Shown: positions 1 to 9,118 of the stretch, piece by piece
Position numbering within the stretch: the stretch's first letter is position 1
Layout: each line of letters begins with the position of its first letter
From: Leptotrichia massiliensis
GTDB taxonomy: Bacteria > Fusobacteriota > Fusobacteriia > Fusobacteriales > Leptotrichiaceae
Reading direction: 5' to 3'
Length of the DNA stretch: 64,000 nucleotides
NCBI RefSeq assembly: GCF_900104625.1
Contig: NZ_FNVZ01000004.1
Span: forward strand, 248,001-312,000
The notes under the pieces: generated by a model
The model's database searches: none
What the model was told of the DNA's origin: nothing
What the model saw: only the letters and a program-made list of their open reading frames with translations
Program-made: the position numbers and the translations under genes

Positions 1-86
1 AAATATGTTACAATTAAATGCAATAAAGGAAAGTATAATTTAAATATAATAAAAAATATAAATAAAAAAGGAAAAGAGGTTAAAAT

Positions 87-617
87 ATGGAGAAAAAATC
101 AAAAATTACAGCAATGCTATCTGTATTATTAGTTTCTGCTCCGACTACAGCTAAAAAACTTACAACATCAAATTTACGTGATAATGCGATGAGAACTACT
201 GCTGTTGAAGTTGATGGAACAGAAATAGAACAATTAGAGATAGCAAAAGAAGAAAAGGATGCTAATAATAATAACGTTATAGTGCTAGACACAAATCAAT
301 TAAAATTTGATTTTAACAGTGCTACAATTAAAGAAGAATATACTCCAATATTAGAAAAATTAAAAAACTATATAGAAGCTAAGAATGAAAAAATTTCAAT
401 TACTGGATACACTGATTCTAAAGGTACTAAAGAATATAATAAAGAATTATCCCTACGAAGAGCTGAAAGTCTTGAAGAAAAATTAATCGAATTAGGACTA
501 TCTCCTGAAAAGATTATTGAAACAAAAGGAAATGGTGACAACAATCCGATTGCTTCAAATGATACAGAAGAAGGAAGAGCAGCCAATAGACGTATTGAAG
601 TTCAATTTGTTCATTAA
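87..617 (+). CDS. OmpA-family peptidoglycan-binding protein
   Basis: This 176-residue protein probably anchors the outer membrane to peptidoglycan. A hydrophobic N-terminus (about residues 9-22) looks like a signal peptide. No lipobox and no beta-barrel domain are visible. Residues 66-176 form an OmpA C-terminal domain: the opening strand LKFDFNSATI, the diaminopimelate-binding stretch GYTDSKGTKEYN...LSLRRAESL with its conserved Asp and Arg, and the closing NRRIEVQF. The start has AAAGAGG about 8 bases upstream, and a TATAAT lies near position 44-49. The gene stands alone and is followed by a hairpin terminator. The domain is clear; the exact anchoring mode is inferred. Confidence 0.88.
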   Translation: MEKKSKITAMLSVLLVSAPTTAKKLTTSNLRDNAMRTTAVEVDGTEIEQLEIAKEEKDANNNNVIVLDTNQLKFDFNSATIKEEYTPILEKLKNYIEAKNEKISITGYTDSKGTKEYNKELSLRRAESLEEKLIELGLSPEKIIETKGNGDNNPIASNDTEEGRAANRRIEVQFVH

Positions 618-627
618 TAAGATAAGC

Positions 628-661
628 AAAAAAGCCAAATTTAATAGATCTGGCTTTTTTT
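628..661. terminator. Bidirectional terminator between ompA-like gene and cutC
   Basis: The arms AAAAAGCCA and TGGCTTTTTT flank a 13-base loop. The A tract on one side and T tract on the other make it usable from both strands, which suits the two convergent genes. Confidence 0.85.
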
Positions 662-666
662 GTTTA

Positions 667-1425
667 CTATAATTTACTTAAATAATCAGCTACTTCTTTT
701 ACAAGATTTTCGTCTGTTTCTAAAATTTCAAATTCACTAAATTCCTTTAATCCCATATTTACATTTTCTTTTCTATACTCCATACTGCTTTGCTTTATTC
801 TTTTTCCAGAAAAATGGAAATTAGTCGCACCTGTAAAATTTACTATTTCGTCAATATTTTCAATATTTAATCCGGCTCCAACAAGTATTTCAGTTTTATT
901 TTTACTATTTTTAGTTGAAATTTTTACTAATTCTTTCAATAACTTTTTTCCTCTTAGGCAATCTTGTGATTGTCCAGATGTTAATATATTCTGAACTCCC
1001 AATTCTTGTAACTGATAAAATGCCTTTAATGGTTCTCTACACACATCAAAAGCTCTATGGAATGTAATTGGAATATCTTGAGCTACCTCTATAAATTTTT
1101 TCATATTATCCAAATCAATTTCTCCATTTTTAGTCAAAATTCCTACAACTATTCCATCAACTCCCAGTTTTTTAAACATTTTTATTTCATTTTTTATAAT
1201 ATTCACTTCATAATCTGAATACAAAAAATCTCCAAACCGAGGACGTATTAATACGTTTATTGGAATATTCACATTCTTTTTTACTTCTTCAAATAAACTT
1301 TTTGTAGGTGTAGTTCCTCCAATTATTAAATTACTGCATAATTCTAACCTTGTAGCTTTACCTCGTTCAGCATTTATTGCTGATTTCACACTATCTACAC
1401 ATATTTCAAGAGTATATTTTTTCAT
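667..1425 (-). CDS. cutC: CutC family copper homeostasis protein
   Basis: This 252-residue protein is a typical-length CutC TIM barrel, probably cytoplasmic. Family motifs appear in order: LELCSNLIIGGTTPT (residues 27-41), IRPRFGDFLYS, TFHRAFD, ILTSGQ and FHFSGK. CutC has been linked to copper tolerance, but its enzymatic activity is not settled, so the role is taken from the family name. AGGAGAT lies 5-6 bases before the ATG. It is a single gene, convergent with the OmpA-type gene and downstream of lptD, from which it is separated by a terminator. Confidence 0.88.
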   Translation of the reverse strand: MKKYTLEICVDSVKSAINAERGKATRLELCSNLIIGGTTPTKSLFEEVKKNVNIPINVLIRPRFGDFLYSDYEVNIIKNEIKMFKKLGVDGIVVGILTKNGEIDLDNMKKFIEVAQDIPITFHRAFDVCREPLKAFYQLQELGVQNILTSGQSQDCLRGKKLLKELVKISTKNSKNKTEILVGAGLNIENIDEIVNFTGATNFHFSGKRIKQSSMEYRKENVNMGLKEFSEFEILETDENLVKEVADYLSKL

Positions 1426-1468
1426 TTTTTATCTCCTATAATAATTTGATTTTAGAATATTTAAATAC

Positions 1469-1510
1469 GAAAAAACATTAGAAAATATCGGTTTCCTAAT
1501 ATTTCTAATG
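1469..1510 (-). terminator. Terminator downstream of lptD
   Basis: On the minus strand an inverted repeat (CATTAGAA with TTCTAATG, continued by ATAT pairs) is followed directly by TTTTTTCG. It sits about 20 bases after the lptD stop codon. Confidence 0.75.
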
Positions 1511-1531
1511 CTTATTTCAGTATTGTATATT

Positions 1532-4500
1532 TTATAATCCGGCTCCAAATTCAAATCCTTTTCCAGAATATTTAAACTGTGCATTTTTTTCTGGGAATGG
1601 TGTTACTCCAAATTTTAATGAAACTACTGGATAGTATCCTAACTTTTTATTGCTTGGTTTATCCCATTTCATTCCTGCTCCAATTTCCCATTCAATATTT
1701 TCAAATCTATGACTTAAAGTTACCATTCCTAAAGTTAATTTATTAACTTTTGTTGCATACCATGAACTTTCATAAATCTCTGGATCAGAAGATTTTGGTG
1801 CTCCATTTTGTACATATTGAATTTTTCCTCCAACCCACCAAGGCTTATCAGGATCATTTGAAAACATGTATTTTCCTTCAAATTCATGTTTTCTAAAATC
1901 AAATGTACTATTACGAGTTGCATTATTTCTATAAATTCGATCAGGTCGTTCCATTATGAAAGCATATCTAACAAACATCTTTTCCAAATATCCTGCTTCA
2001 ACCTTAAATGTTAAATCATTGATTTTGTCAAATCCTTTCATTCCACTTGGATTAGCTGCATCAGAACCATCTATTTGCATATCCATCCCAATTTGGAAAT
2101 ATTTTTTCCGGCTTCTTAAATTTTGAAGTTTTGAATTAAAATCATTTAGACTAAATTTATTTTGACGATAATTTTCTTCTTCTACATAACTCTTGTATGC
2201 TTCTTCTTCCTCACTGCTCAAAAATAATCTATCGTTACTATCTACCAAAATTTTATCAATTGAATTTTTATTGGCATTACTAATAGAAAATTCTTGAGTA
2301 TTTGAATTCCTTACCATACTTGTATTTTTTATTTGATTCTCAGTTGTATCAATATCAGCTTCTCTATTTTTTTCTTTTTCTTTTTTATCTAAATCAGCTG
2401 CATATCTAGGTTTGGCATTATTTTCATATTTATATAGAAACCCTATTGTTGTGTAATCATTCCCACGAATATATCTATCATCCGAAGTAATAATCGGAGT
2501 ATTATTTAAATCTCTATATACCTTTTTACCAAATCCAAAGTTTATTTTAAAATAATGGTCTGATTCAAATTTCTTATTTTTCATTTTTGAAGTATCATAA
2601 ACAAATCCTAATCTATGATAATTCGTTTTTAATTTTAATGCTGGTAAACCAAAAGTTGCTGTATTTCCATAAATATCGTTTGCTTTATTTACTGAATTAG
2701 TGTATTCAAATCCCCATTCATTAAAGTTTACTCCAAAAGTTCTTTCCTTTAAAGATTCCTTATAAACTTTTTGATTCCAACCAAGACTTGTGTTGTAGGG
2801 AAATAGTTGTTTATTTTTTTCATTAAATCTGTATAAAAAATTATCTCCAGCATCAGATAGATAACCATATTGAACTTCTCTGTTAAAATCTCTTTCAGAT
2901 TTAAAATTCTCAAACTCATACTGCTCATTATTTGAAAAATCAAGACTTACAAACCTTTTATTTGCAATATCAGCCTTAAAATAATTTCTAATATATCTAT
3001 TTTTTAGCCAATTATCTTTAAAATGTCTGTCATCCCTCATTGTCAAGTTATAATTAAATGTTACATTTCCAATTTGATATTTAAAATCATCTCTAAGTCC
3101 CAATGCATTTGTCGGAATTTCTACAATGTCAAAACCATCATACATTGCTCCTCCAGCTGTAGTTTTTTGGAAGGTAACTGTTGCATCGTTTGTAACTTTC
3201 ACATCATATTTATTATTTTTTTTCGATGTATTATCAAAAAGTGTTGTAAATAATCTTGTATCAAGAGTAAAAATTCTCATTGATGGACTTTGTTTTATAC
3301 TTTTTCCACTTGCATCTCTTGCAACTTTATAACCAGTTTGTGAATCTAAATCTTCCACTTTTCGTCCATTTCTAAATTCAGGCACTGGTAAACTGCTGTA
3401 ATCACGATTCTCAAATGCCAAATTATAACCAATAAATGAATTTTTTAGTGGAATATCAATTCTATCATTACCTGTATTGAATCTTTGCGATCTATATTTT
3501 TCATAAAGAATTTTTTTAGGACGGCGAATTATTTCATTATCCTGATATATTTTATAAATCCGACTTTCGTCAGTTGTTGCAGAATTTAAAAATAACGAAT
3601 TATAATTTTCATTATCACGTGTATAATCATACTCATATTCTTTTTTTCTTATATCAACTTGTTTTACTTGTGCACCAAAATAAAGAGTATTTGTCAAATT
3701 TTGATAACCTGTTTTAGGCTGGTATCCAAAAAAATCACTCTCTCTAAATGGATAATAATTTCCAAAAGTTAATCCCCATTCTTTTCTTTTGTCATACGCA
3801 ACATTCTGAACCCAATGAACTGTACTGTCTTCACCTCTATCACGCATACCAAGAAGCTCTCCATATTCATCCTTGTCAGAGTCTAAATAATCCAATTTTA
3901 ATTTAGGTCCTCTAAAATCAATTCCATAGCTTCTCTTTTTTCTATAGGAATTCAAATCTCCTATATATCCTGGATTAATGTCACGAAAATCCTCATTGTC
4001 AATTGTTATTGAAACATTTGAATTTCCATTCGTATACTTTATGCTTTTATATAAATCAACGTCAGTTTTACGTGGATCTAAATTATCTGCTTCTACAATT
4101 TTGTCATTTATCTCTGTCAATGCTTTAAGAGCATGTTTATTCTGTGTCCAGTAATATTTCGCATTAAACTCACCATTTTGTCCAAGTTCCTGATTAATAT
4201 TGAAATCCCAAAATCCAATATGACTATACTTATCAACAAAATCTGTATAATCATCTTTTAACTCATTTCCATTAATAGCATACATTAAATTTGTTGTAAT
4301 ATTTTGATAATTCAAATTCCAGATTCCATAACCTGCGTCATAAAATTGTCTATCTTCCTTAGCTTTTTTAGGAGTATTTTTAACCTTGTGATTCCATTTA
4401 AAATCCCATTCTTTTTTATGATTTCCGATAGGAACAACAACTCTATTTACAAATATATTTCCTGAATTATTCCCCCAGAAAGCATAATCATTTGAAAATT

Positions 4501-5218
4501 TTAAAGCTAACTTTTGCTTTGTACTTAACTCAAAATCTACAAATCCCTGTGCAAGAAGTCCTAAATCATAATCAAACCCCATAATTCCAAAAAGCCCTCT
4601 GTCGCTATCCATCCCAACATACGGAAATAATGTTGCCCGTTGCGAAGCAGGTTTTAGTGAAGTTACATAATATGGTAATTTAAACCAAGTTTTTCCTCCT
4701 GCAAAAAAACCTATGTTTCTTGCAATGGCTTTTCTATTTGGGTAAATTTCCAGCTCATCTGCATTTATTTTGTAGCTTGGATTTTCATAAGGGCTCGTTG
4801 TAAACCAACCATTTTTTATAAAAATCAGCTTATTTCCTTGAGCTAGCGTTTCTTCTCCACCATAACGCAATTTCACATTTGAATCATAACTTTCTGAATT
4901 AAATATTTTTGCTAATTTTGTATCCATATCAAAAATAAGGTTATCAGCTTTTATAATTTGAGAACCTTGAATAAATTCAACATTTCCAGATCCTGAAAGA
5001 ATGTTTTTATTGGCAATCTTTTTTAATTTATCTGCATTTATTGTAAAATCTCCATATTTTACAGTAACATTACCTTCGGTATTTATTTCTTCTGTTTCCA
5101 GATTAATTGTAGATTTTTCTGTTTCCAGCTCTATAACTTCTCCAGCAGCATTTAACTTGCCAAAAAGTATAATATAAAACAGTAAAATAAACAATATTTT
5201 ATATCTCATTCTTTTCAT
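1532..5218 (-). CDS. lptD: LPS-assembly protein LptD (OstA family)
   Basis: This 1228-residue protein is probably the outer-membrane translocon that inserts lipopolysaccharide. Residues 1-25 are a signal peptide (hydrophobic core ILFILLFYIILFG, cleavage near LNA-A). Residues about 28-115 are an LptA/OstA-type periplasmic domain with repeated beta strands (INTEGNVTVKYGDFTINADKL). The remainder is rich in aromatic and charged alternating strands typical of a large beta-barrel and ends FEFGAGL. It is much longer than E. coli LptD (about 780 residues). A charged low-complexity region (about residues 930-1010) adds length. No Cys pairs like those of E. coli LptD are obvious. It is a single transcription unit with its own terminator. 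The assignment rests on the N-terminal domain and overall architecture. Confidence 0.8.
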   Translation of the reverse strand: MKRMRYKILFILLFYIILFGKLNAAGEVIELETEKSTINLETEEINTEGNVTVKYGDFTINADKLKKIANKNILSGSGNVEFIQGSQIIKADNLIFDMDTKLAKIFNSESYDSNVKLRYGGEETLAQGNKLIFIKNGWFTTSPYENPSYKINADELEIYPNRKAIARNIGFFAGGKTWFKLPYYVTSLKPASQRATLFPYVGMDSDRGLFGIMGFDYDLGLLAQGFVDFELSTKQKLALKFSNDYAFWGNNSGNIFVNRVVVPIGNHKKEWDFKWNHKVKNTPKKAKEDRQFYDAGYGIWNLNYQNITTNLMYAINGNELKDDYTDFVDKYSHIGFWDFNINQELGQNGEFNAKYYWTQNKHALKALTEINDKIVEADNLDPRKTDVDLYKSIKYTNGNSNVSITIDNEDFRDINPGYIGDLNSYRKKRSYGIDFRGPKLKLDYLDSDKDEYGELLGMRDRGEDSTVHWVQNVAYDKRKEWGLTFGNYYPFRESDFFGYQPKTGYQNLTNTLYFGAQVKQVDIRKKEYEYDYTRDNENYNSLFLNSATTDESRIYKIYQDNEIIRRPKKILYEKYRSQRFNTGNDRIDIPLKNSFIGYNLAFENRDYSSLPVPEFRNGRKVEDLDSQTGYKVARDASGKSIKQSPSMRIFTLDTRLFTTLFDNTSKKNNKYDVKVTNDATVTFQKTTAGGAMYDGFDIVEIPTNALGLRDDFKYQIGNVTFNYNLTMRDDRHFKDNWLKNRYIRNYFKADIANKRFVSLDFSNNEQYEFENFKSERDFNREVQYGYLSDAGDNFLYRFNEKNKQLFPYNTSLGWNQKVYKESLKERTFGVNFNEWGFEYTNSVNKANDIYGNTATFGLPALKLKTNYHRLGFVYDTSKMKNKKFESDHYFKINFGFGKKVYRDLNNTPIITSDDRYIRGNDYTTIGFLYKYENNAKPRYAADLDKKEKEKNREADIDTTENQIKNTSMVRNSNTQEFSISNANKNSIDKILVDSNDRLFLSSEEEEAYKSYVEEENYRQNKFSLNDFNSKLQNLRSRKKYFQIGMDMQIDGSDAANPSGMKGFDKINDLTFKVEAGYLEKMFVRYAFIMERPDRIYRNNATRNSTFDFRKHEFEGKYMFSNDPDKPWWVGGKIQYVQNGAPKSSDPEIYESSWYATKVNKLTLGMVTLSHRFENIEWEIGAGMKWDKPSNKKLGYYPVVSLKFGVTPFPEKNAQFKYSGKGFEFGAGL

Positions 5219-5319
5219 TTTTTCAACCTTTTATACATTAGATTTTTGCTAAATTATACCATACTTTTATACCTATAACAATTTATTTTACATTTGAAAG
5301 GCTTTAATTAAGTTTTTTA

Positions 5320-5982
5320 CTACAAAACGTATTTTTTCCCAAATAACATCATTTTTTCTATATTTGCGATAACTAATAGTACATTATTTTCTCTTATTAT
5401 AGTATTTGGAAGTGGCATAATATTTAGTTCTTTTTCATCTTTTATCCCGATAATATTCATTTCATATTTATTTCTCAAATTTAATTCTATAAGATTTTTT
5501 CCATCAAAATCCTTTGGTGCTTTTATTTCAAACACTCTATATTTTTCTGAAAATTTAAAATGTTCCGTTATATTGGGCCTTATTACCCCAAGTGCTGTTT
5601 CCTTGGCCATCGTTTCTTCTGGATAAACAACGGAAGTTGCACCAATCTTTTTTAAAATTTTCCCCTGTAATTCATTTTTTGCCTTACAAATGATAGTTTT
5701 TATTCCCATTTCCTTTAAAATTACCGTAACAAATACACTGGACTGGGTATTGTCTCCAATACAGACAAAAGCAGTGTCAAAGTCATCATTTATTACTTTC
5801 CTGATTGAATTTTCGTCTGTCACATCCAATGTAATTGCATCACTTGCGATTTCATCATCAATTACCTTTTGTACACGATCCTCCCTTTGATCTATTGCCA
5901 GTACCATTTTACCATTTTCATATAATGTCTGAGTTACACTTCTACCAAATATTCCAAGCCCAATTACTAAATATCCTGCCAT
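5320..5982 (-). CDS. TrkA/KtrA-type potassium channel gating protein
   Basis: This 220-residue protein is a cytosolic RCK regulator of a K+ uptake channel. An N-terminal Rossmann fold opens with VIGLGIFGRSV (the GxGxxG nucleotide-binding turn), followed by the acidic AIDQRED after strand 2. The last 80 residues are a TrkA-C (RCK_C) domain. The single RCK unit matches KtrA rather than the doubled E. coli TrkA. AAGAGGTG lies just before the ATG. It starts 14 bases after the TrkH-type gene, so the channel and its gate are translated from one message. Confidence 0.9.
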   Translation of the reverse strand: MAGYLVIGLGIFGRSVTQTLYENGKMVLAIDQREDRVQKVIDDEIASDAITLDVTDENSIRKVINDDFDTAFVCIGDNTQSSVFVTVILKEMGIKTIICKAKNELQGKILKKIGATSVVYPEETMAKETALGVIRPNITEHFKFSEKYRVFEIKAPKDFDGKNLIELNLRNKYEMNIIGIKDEKELNIMPLPNTIIRENNVLLVIANIEKMMLFGKKYVL

Positions 5983-5996
5983 TTTTCACCTCTTCC

Positions 5997-7334
5997 TTAT
6001 CCTATCAAAATGTCTTCCTTTGGATAAACATATCTTCCTTTTGGATTTTTCATTCTGGACAAGGCCAATGTTATTGTTAGTGGCCCGACTCGTCCAACAA
6101 ACATCGTAATCATAATTAACAGTTTAGAAATGCTCGATAATTGCGGCGTTAAATCACGTGATAATCCCACCGTTCCAAAAGCAGATACCAGTTCAAATCC
6201 TAATTCTATAACTCTTATATCCTCCAGCCAAATTAATAAAAATAATACTACAGCAACATACATAATTGATATAAAAACAATAACCATAGCTTTATTATAT
6301 ATTTTCCAGCTGATTCTTCTCTTGTTGTATTCCAGATGTTCCTTATTTTTTATAGTTGTAACTATTCCAAAAAGTATCAATCCAGCTGTAGTAGTTTTTA
6401 TTCCACCACCTGTTGAGCCAGGTGAGGCTCCGATAAACATTAATACTACAAACAGAAAAACTGTAGGTTCCCGCAGTTCAGCTATGGAAATTGTATTAAA
6501 TCCAGCCGTTCTTGTTGTTACACTTTGAAAAAAGGCGGCTCCTATCTTTTCAAAAAATGGCAATGTTCCTAATGTTTTATTGTTTGAATATTCTAGGATA
6601 AATGTTATAATTGTCCCAAATATTATTAGAAAAATTGACATTTTTATAGCTATTCTTGTAGTAGTAGTAAGCCTTTTATCTTTTTTTAGAAAATATTGAT
6701 AAATATTAAGAATTGCTGCAAAACCTATTCCACCTAAAAAAATTAAGACAGGAATTACAGTGTTTATTATTATACTGTTTTTAAAATCACTTAAATTATT
6801 TGAAAATAATGCAAACCCGGCATTACAAAATGCGGAAATAGAATGAAATATAGCATAATAAGCCGCTGTCTTATAATCAAATATTTTTATAAATTTTAAA
6901 AATAATATTGCAGCCCCGATAATTTCTATTATAAAAACCGTAGTCAAAACTTTTTTTACAAATTTTTGTATTTCAAATGTTGTATTTGTGTTTATATCTT
7001 CCTGTATCAATTTTTTAGTAAAATATCCAACTTTTTTTGAAATCATTGTTACAACTACTGTTGAGAATGTGATAATTCCAATTCCACCAAGCTGAATTAA
7101 TACCATAATAACTGTTTTGCCAAATAAATTATAAACCTTGCTTACATCATTTACTGTAAGTCCTGTTACACAGACAGCCGATGTCGCTGTAAACATGCCT
7201 TCAAGTAAATTTGTCCTTTGTCCATTTTCTATTGCAATTGGCGAAGAAAGCAAAAAGCCGCCTATTAATATAATTATTATAAATGATACTAAGATTATGG
7301 TATAAGGGGAAATTTTCTTTCGTTTTACTAACAT
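5997..7334 (-). CDS. TrkH/KtrB-type potassium transporter subunit
   Basis: This 445-residue inner-membrane protein is the pore subunit of a K+ uptake system. The four pore-loop repeats of the Trk/Ktr/HKT superfamily can be read: TSAVCVTGLTV, SAFCNAGFALF, TTRTAGFNTI and SAFGTVGLSRDLTP, each with the selectivity-filter glycine. Length and architecture fit KtrB (about 440-450 residues). It lies directly upstream of the RCK gate gene and downstream of the MarR-type gene (44 bases). The Shine-Dalgarno before ATG 7334 is weak (TTAGG). Confidence 0.9.
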   Translation of the reverse strand: MLVKRKKISPYTIILVSFIIIILIGGFLLSSPIAIENGQRTNLLEGMFTATSAVCVTGLTVNDVSKVYNLFGKTVIMVLIQLGGIGIITFSTVVVTMISKKVGYFTKKLIQEDINTNTTFEIQKFVKKVLTTVFIIEIIGAAILFLKFIKIFDYKTAAYYAIFHSISAFCNAGFALFSNNLSDFKNSIIINTVIPVLIFLGGIGFAAILNIYQYFLKKDKRLTTTTRIAIKMSIFLIIFGTIITFILEYSNNKTLGTLPFFEKIGAAFFQSVTTRTAGFNTISIAELREPTVFLFVVLMFIGASPGSTGGGIKTTTAGLILFGIVTTIKNKEHLEYNKRRISWKIYNKAMVIVFISIMYVAVVLFLLIWLEDIRVIELGFELVSAFGTVGLSRDLTPQLSSISKLLIMITMFVGRVGPLTITLALSRMKNPKGRYVYPKEDILIG

Positions 7335-7378
7335 CAGAATCGCCTAACTTTCTGTTTATATAAAATTATTTTTAATTT

Positions 7379-7861
7379 TTAAATGATCCAAAAGTCAAAA
7401 TCTTCACAAACCTGATCATATTTCTTATCTTTTCCTATTTTATCTGCAAACTCTCTTAAATCTTCTCCTGCTTTTCTCAAGTATTCCTCATTTCCCACAA
7501 CTTCTTCGACTTTTTCTGAAATTCCATGCCATGCCTTATAAATCTCAGGCATAATTTTTAAGCCTTCCTCTGTTATTTTTGTAAAGGAGTTTTTTCCAGC
7601 TTTTTCCCTTGCTACATACCCTTTAGAAATTAGCTTATCAACAAATCTCGTAACTGTTGAGGGAGCTATTGCCAAAGTTTCTGATATTTGATTTACAGTC
7701 AATCCTTCTGCTTCTTCTTTTAATATAATCATAAGAAATCCGTGCGTTGGATAAATATCCAGCTTTTCAAATGATTCCTCCGCCATTTTATTAATCATTC
7801 TAAACATTTTTGAAATCGTAAAATAAATACATTTCTGAATTTCCATTTTTCCTTTAGTCAT
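7379..7861 (-). CDS. MarR-family transcriptional regulator
   Basis: This 160-residue protein is a winged-helix DNA-binding regulator. The core reads LTVNQISETLAIAPSTVTRFVDKLISKGYVAREKAGKNSF (residues about 53-92), with the recognition helix around APSTVTRFVDKL and a wing after it. It lies between the AI-2E-type permease gene and the K+ transporter genes on the same strand with short gaps, so it may be co-transcribed with them. Its ligand and targets cannot be told from sequence. The start has GGAAGTG upstream. Confidence 0.85.
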   Translation of the reverse strand: MTKGKMEIQKCIYFTISKMFRMINKMAEESFEKLDIYPTHGFLMIILKEEAEGLTVNQISETLAIAPSTVTRFVDKLISKGYVAREKAGKNSFTKITEEGLKIMPEIYKAWHGISEKVEEVVGNEEYLRKAGEDLREFADKIGKDKKYDQVCEDFDFWII

Positions 7862-7889
7862 ATTTTCACTTCCTTCCTTTCTTCGTTTG

Positions 7890-9080
7890 CTATTTATTCT
7901 TTACTACATATTTTTCCCAGCAGAATAACCACGTAAGTTTGATAATAATGTACACAGGAATAGCGACAAAAGCTCCTCCAATTCCGAACAAAGCTCCTCC
8001 CACAAGAACTACTAGAAGAGTTGTAATTGGATGCATTTCCACTGATTTCCCTGTAAGCCATGGTTTCACAATATTGGCTTCGATTGTTTGGACAATTGTA
8101 ATTAAAACAATTATCAAAATCACAAGTTTAAATGATTTTGTAAAAGCATACAATATCGCTGGAATTAGACCAATAAAAGGTCCTATAAATGGAATAACGT
8201 TTCCAAATCCTATAATTACTGAAAAAAGAAGACTGTAATCCATTTTCAAAAAATAAAAAATCACAAACGATACTACGCCTACTATCATACTGTCCAAAGC
8301 TGTCACAAGAATATATTTCCCAATAGTTTCATCCATATTCTTTATAAGTACTATTAAGTCTTCTCTTCCCATATTTCGTAAAATTCGCTTAACTCCATTT
8401 TCAATGTTATCATAGCTAAAAATTAACATTATTGTAAAAATAGGTGTCATAAATAATAAACTGAATGTGCTGCTCATTAATGAAAAACTTGAACCTAGCA
8501 CTTTTATTATATTTGTTACAATTATATCTTTAGAGTTCATTATAGACGTTCTTAAATCGATGTTATTACTTTCAAGAAATCCAAAAAAATTATTTTGCAG
8601 CTTTTCTTGATTTTTTAGTAAAAAGTCAATAAGGCTTGATACTTGCTTTGTAAATATCGGAACAATTGTTAAAACTATATAAAGAAAAATTATAAAAAAC
8701 ATAGTTAATACAAGTAAAATTGCAAATGTACGGTTTAACTGAATTTTTTTTTTCTTATTTTCATAAGAAATTTTATTAAATAATTCCATTCTTTTTCTTC
8801 GTTCTGAATTGCTTATATTCATTTTTTCCACTTTTTCAAGCTCATCAAGTTTACTGTTCTTAATTCTATCCTTTTCACTTATCATATCAATAAAAGGCAT
8901 AAGGCAGTACACAATTACAAATGAGAGAATAAATGGAAAAATAGTGCTTGTCACAAGTCTTATTGGTTTTGCAAAATTGTCATAAACTCTAAAAAACAAC
9001 AAAATTGTCAAAAGCATCAACACTGCTACAATCAGAATATTTCTTATTTTTAACAGTTTTTCCTCATCATAAAATTTCAT
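7890..9080 (-). CDS. AI-2E family transporter (PerM/YdiK type)
   Basis: This inner-membrane protein of about 396 residues belongs to the AI-2 exporter superfamily. Members have been tied to signal export, Na+/H+ exchange or unknown cargo, so the substrate is open. It has paired N-terminal membrane segments, a charged cytoplasmic stretch (about residues 70-125), and a C-terminal set of helices carrying the family-typical GFGNVIPFIGPFIGLIPA and VVLVGGALFGIGGAFVAIP. The frame is open to a TTG at 9110, but the ATG at 9080 has GGGAG about 9 bases upstream and is preferred. It follows der by under 40 bases. Confidence 0.85.
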   Translation of the reverse strand: MKFYDEEKLLKIRNILIVAVLMLLTILLFFRVYDNFAKPIRLVTSTIFPFILSFVIVYCLMPFIDMISEKDRIKNSKLDELEKVEKMNISNSERRKRMELFNKISYENKKKKIQLNRTFAILLVLTMFFIIFLYIVLTIVPIFTKQVSSLIDFLLKNQEKLQNNFFGFLESNNIDLRTSIMNSKDIIVTNIIKVLGSSFSLMSSTFSLLFMTPIFTIMLIFSYDNIENGVKRILRNMGREDLIVLIKNMDETIGKYILVTALDSMIVGVVSFVIFYFLKMDYSLLFSVIIGFGNVIPFIGPFIGLIPAILYAFTKSFKLVILIIVLITIVQTIEANIVKPWLTGKSVEMHPITTLLVVLVGGALFGIGGAFVAIPVYIIIKLTWLFCWEKYVVKNK

Positions 9081-9118
9081 TTGATTAATCTCCCTTTTTC
9101 TATCTATCAATTTTTTAT

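Noticed and set aside
3023-3332. Plus-strand open frames inside lptD
   Set aside because: They lie opposite the barrel-coding part of lptD, lack ribosome sites and resemble no protein; shadows of the real gene.
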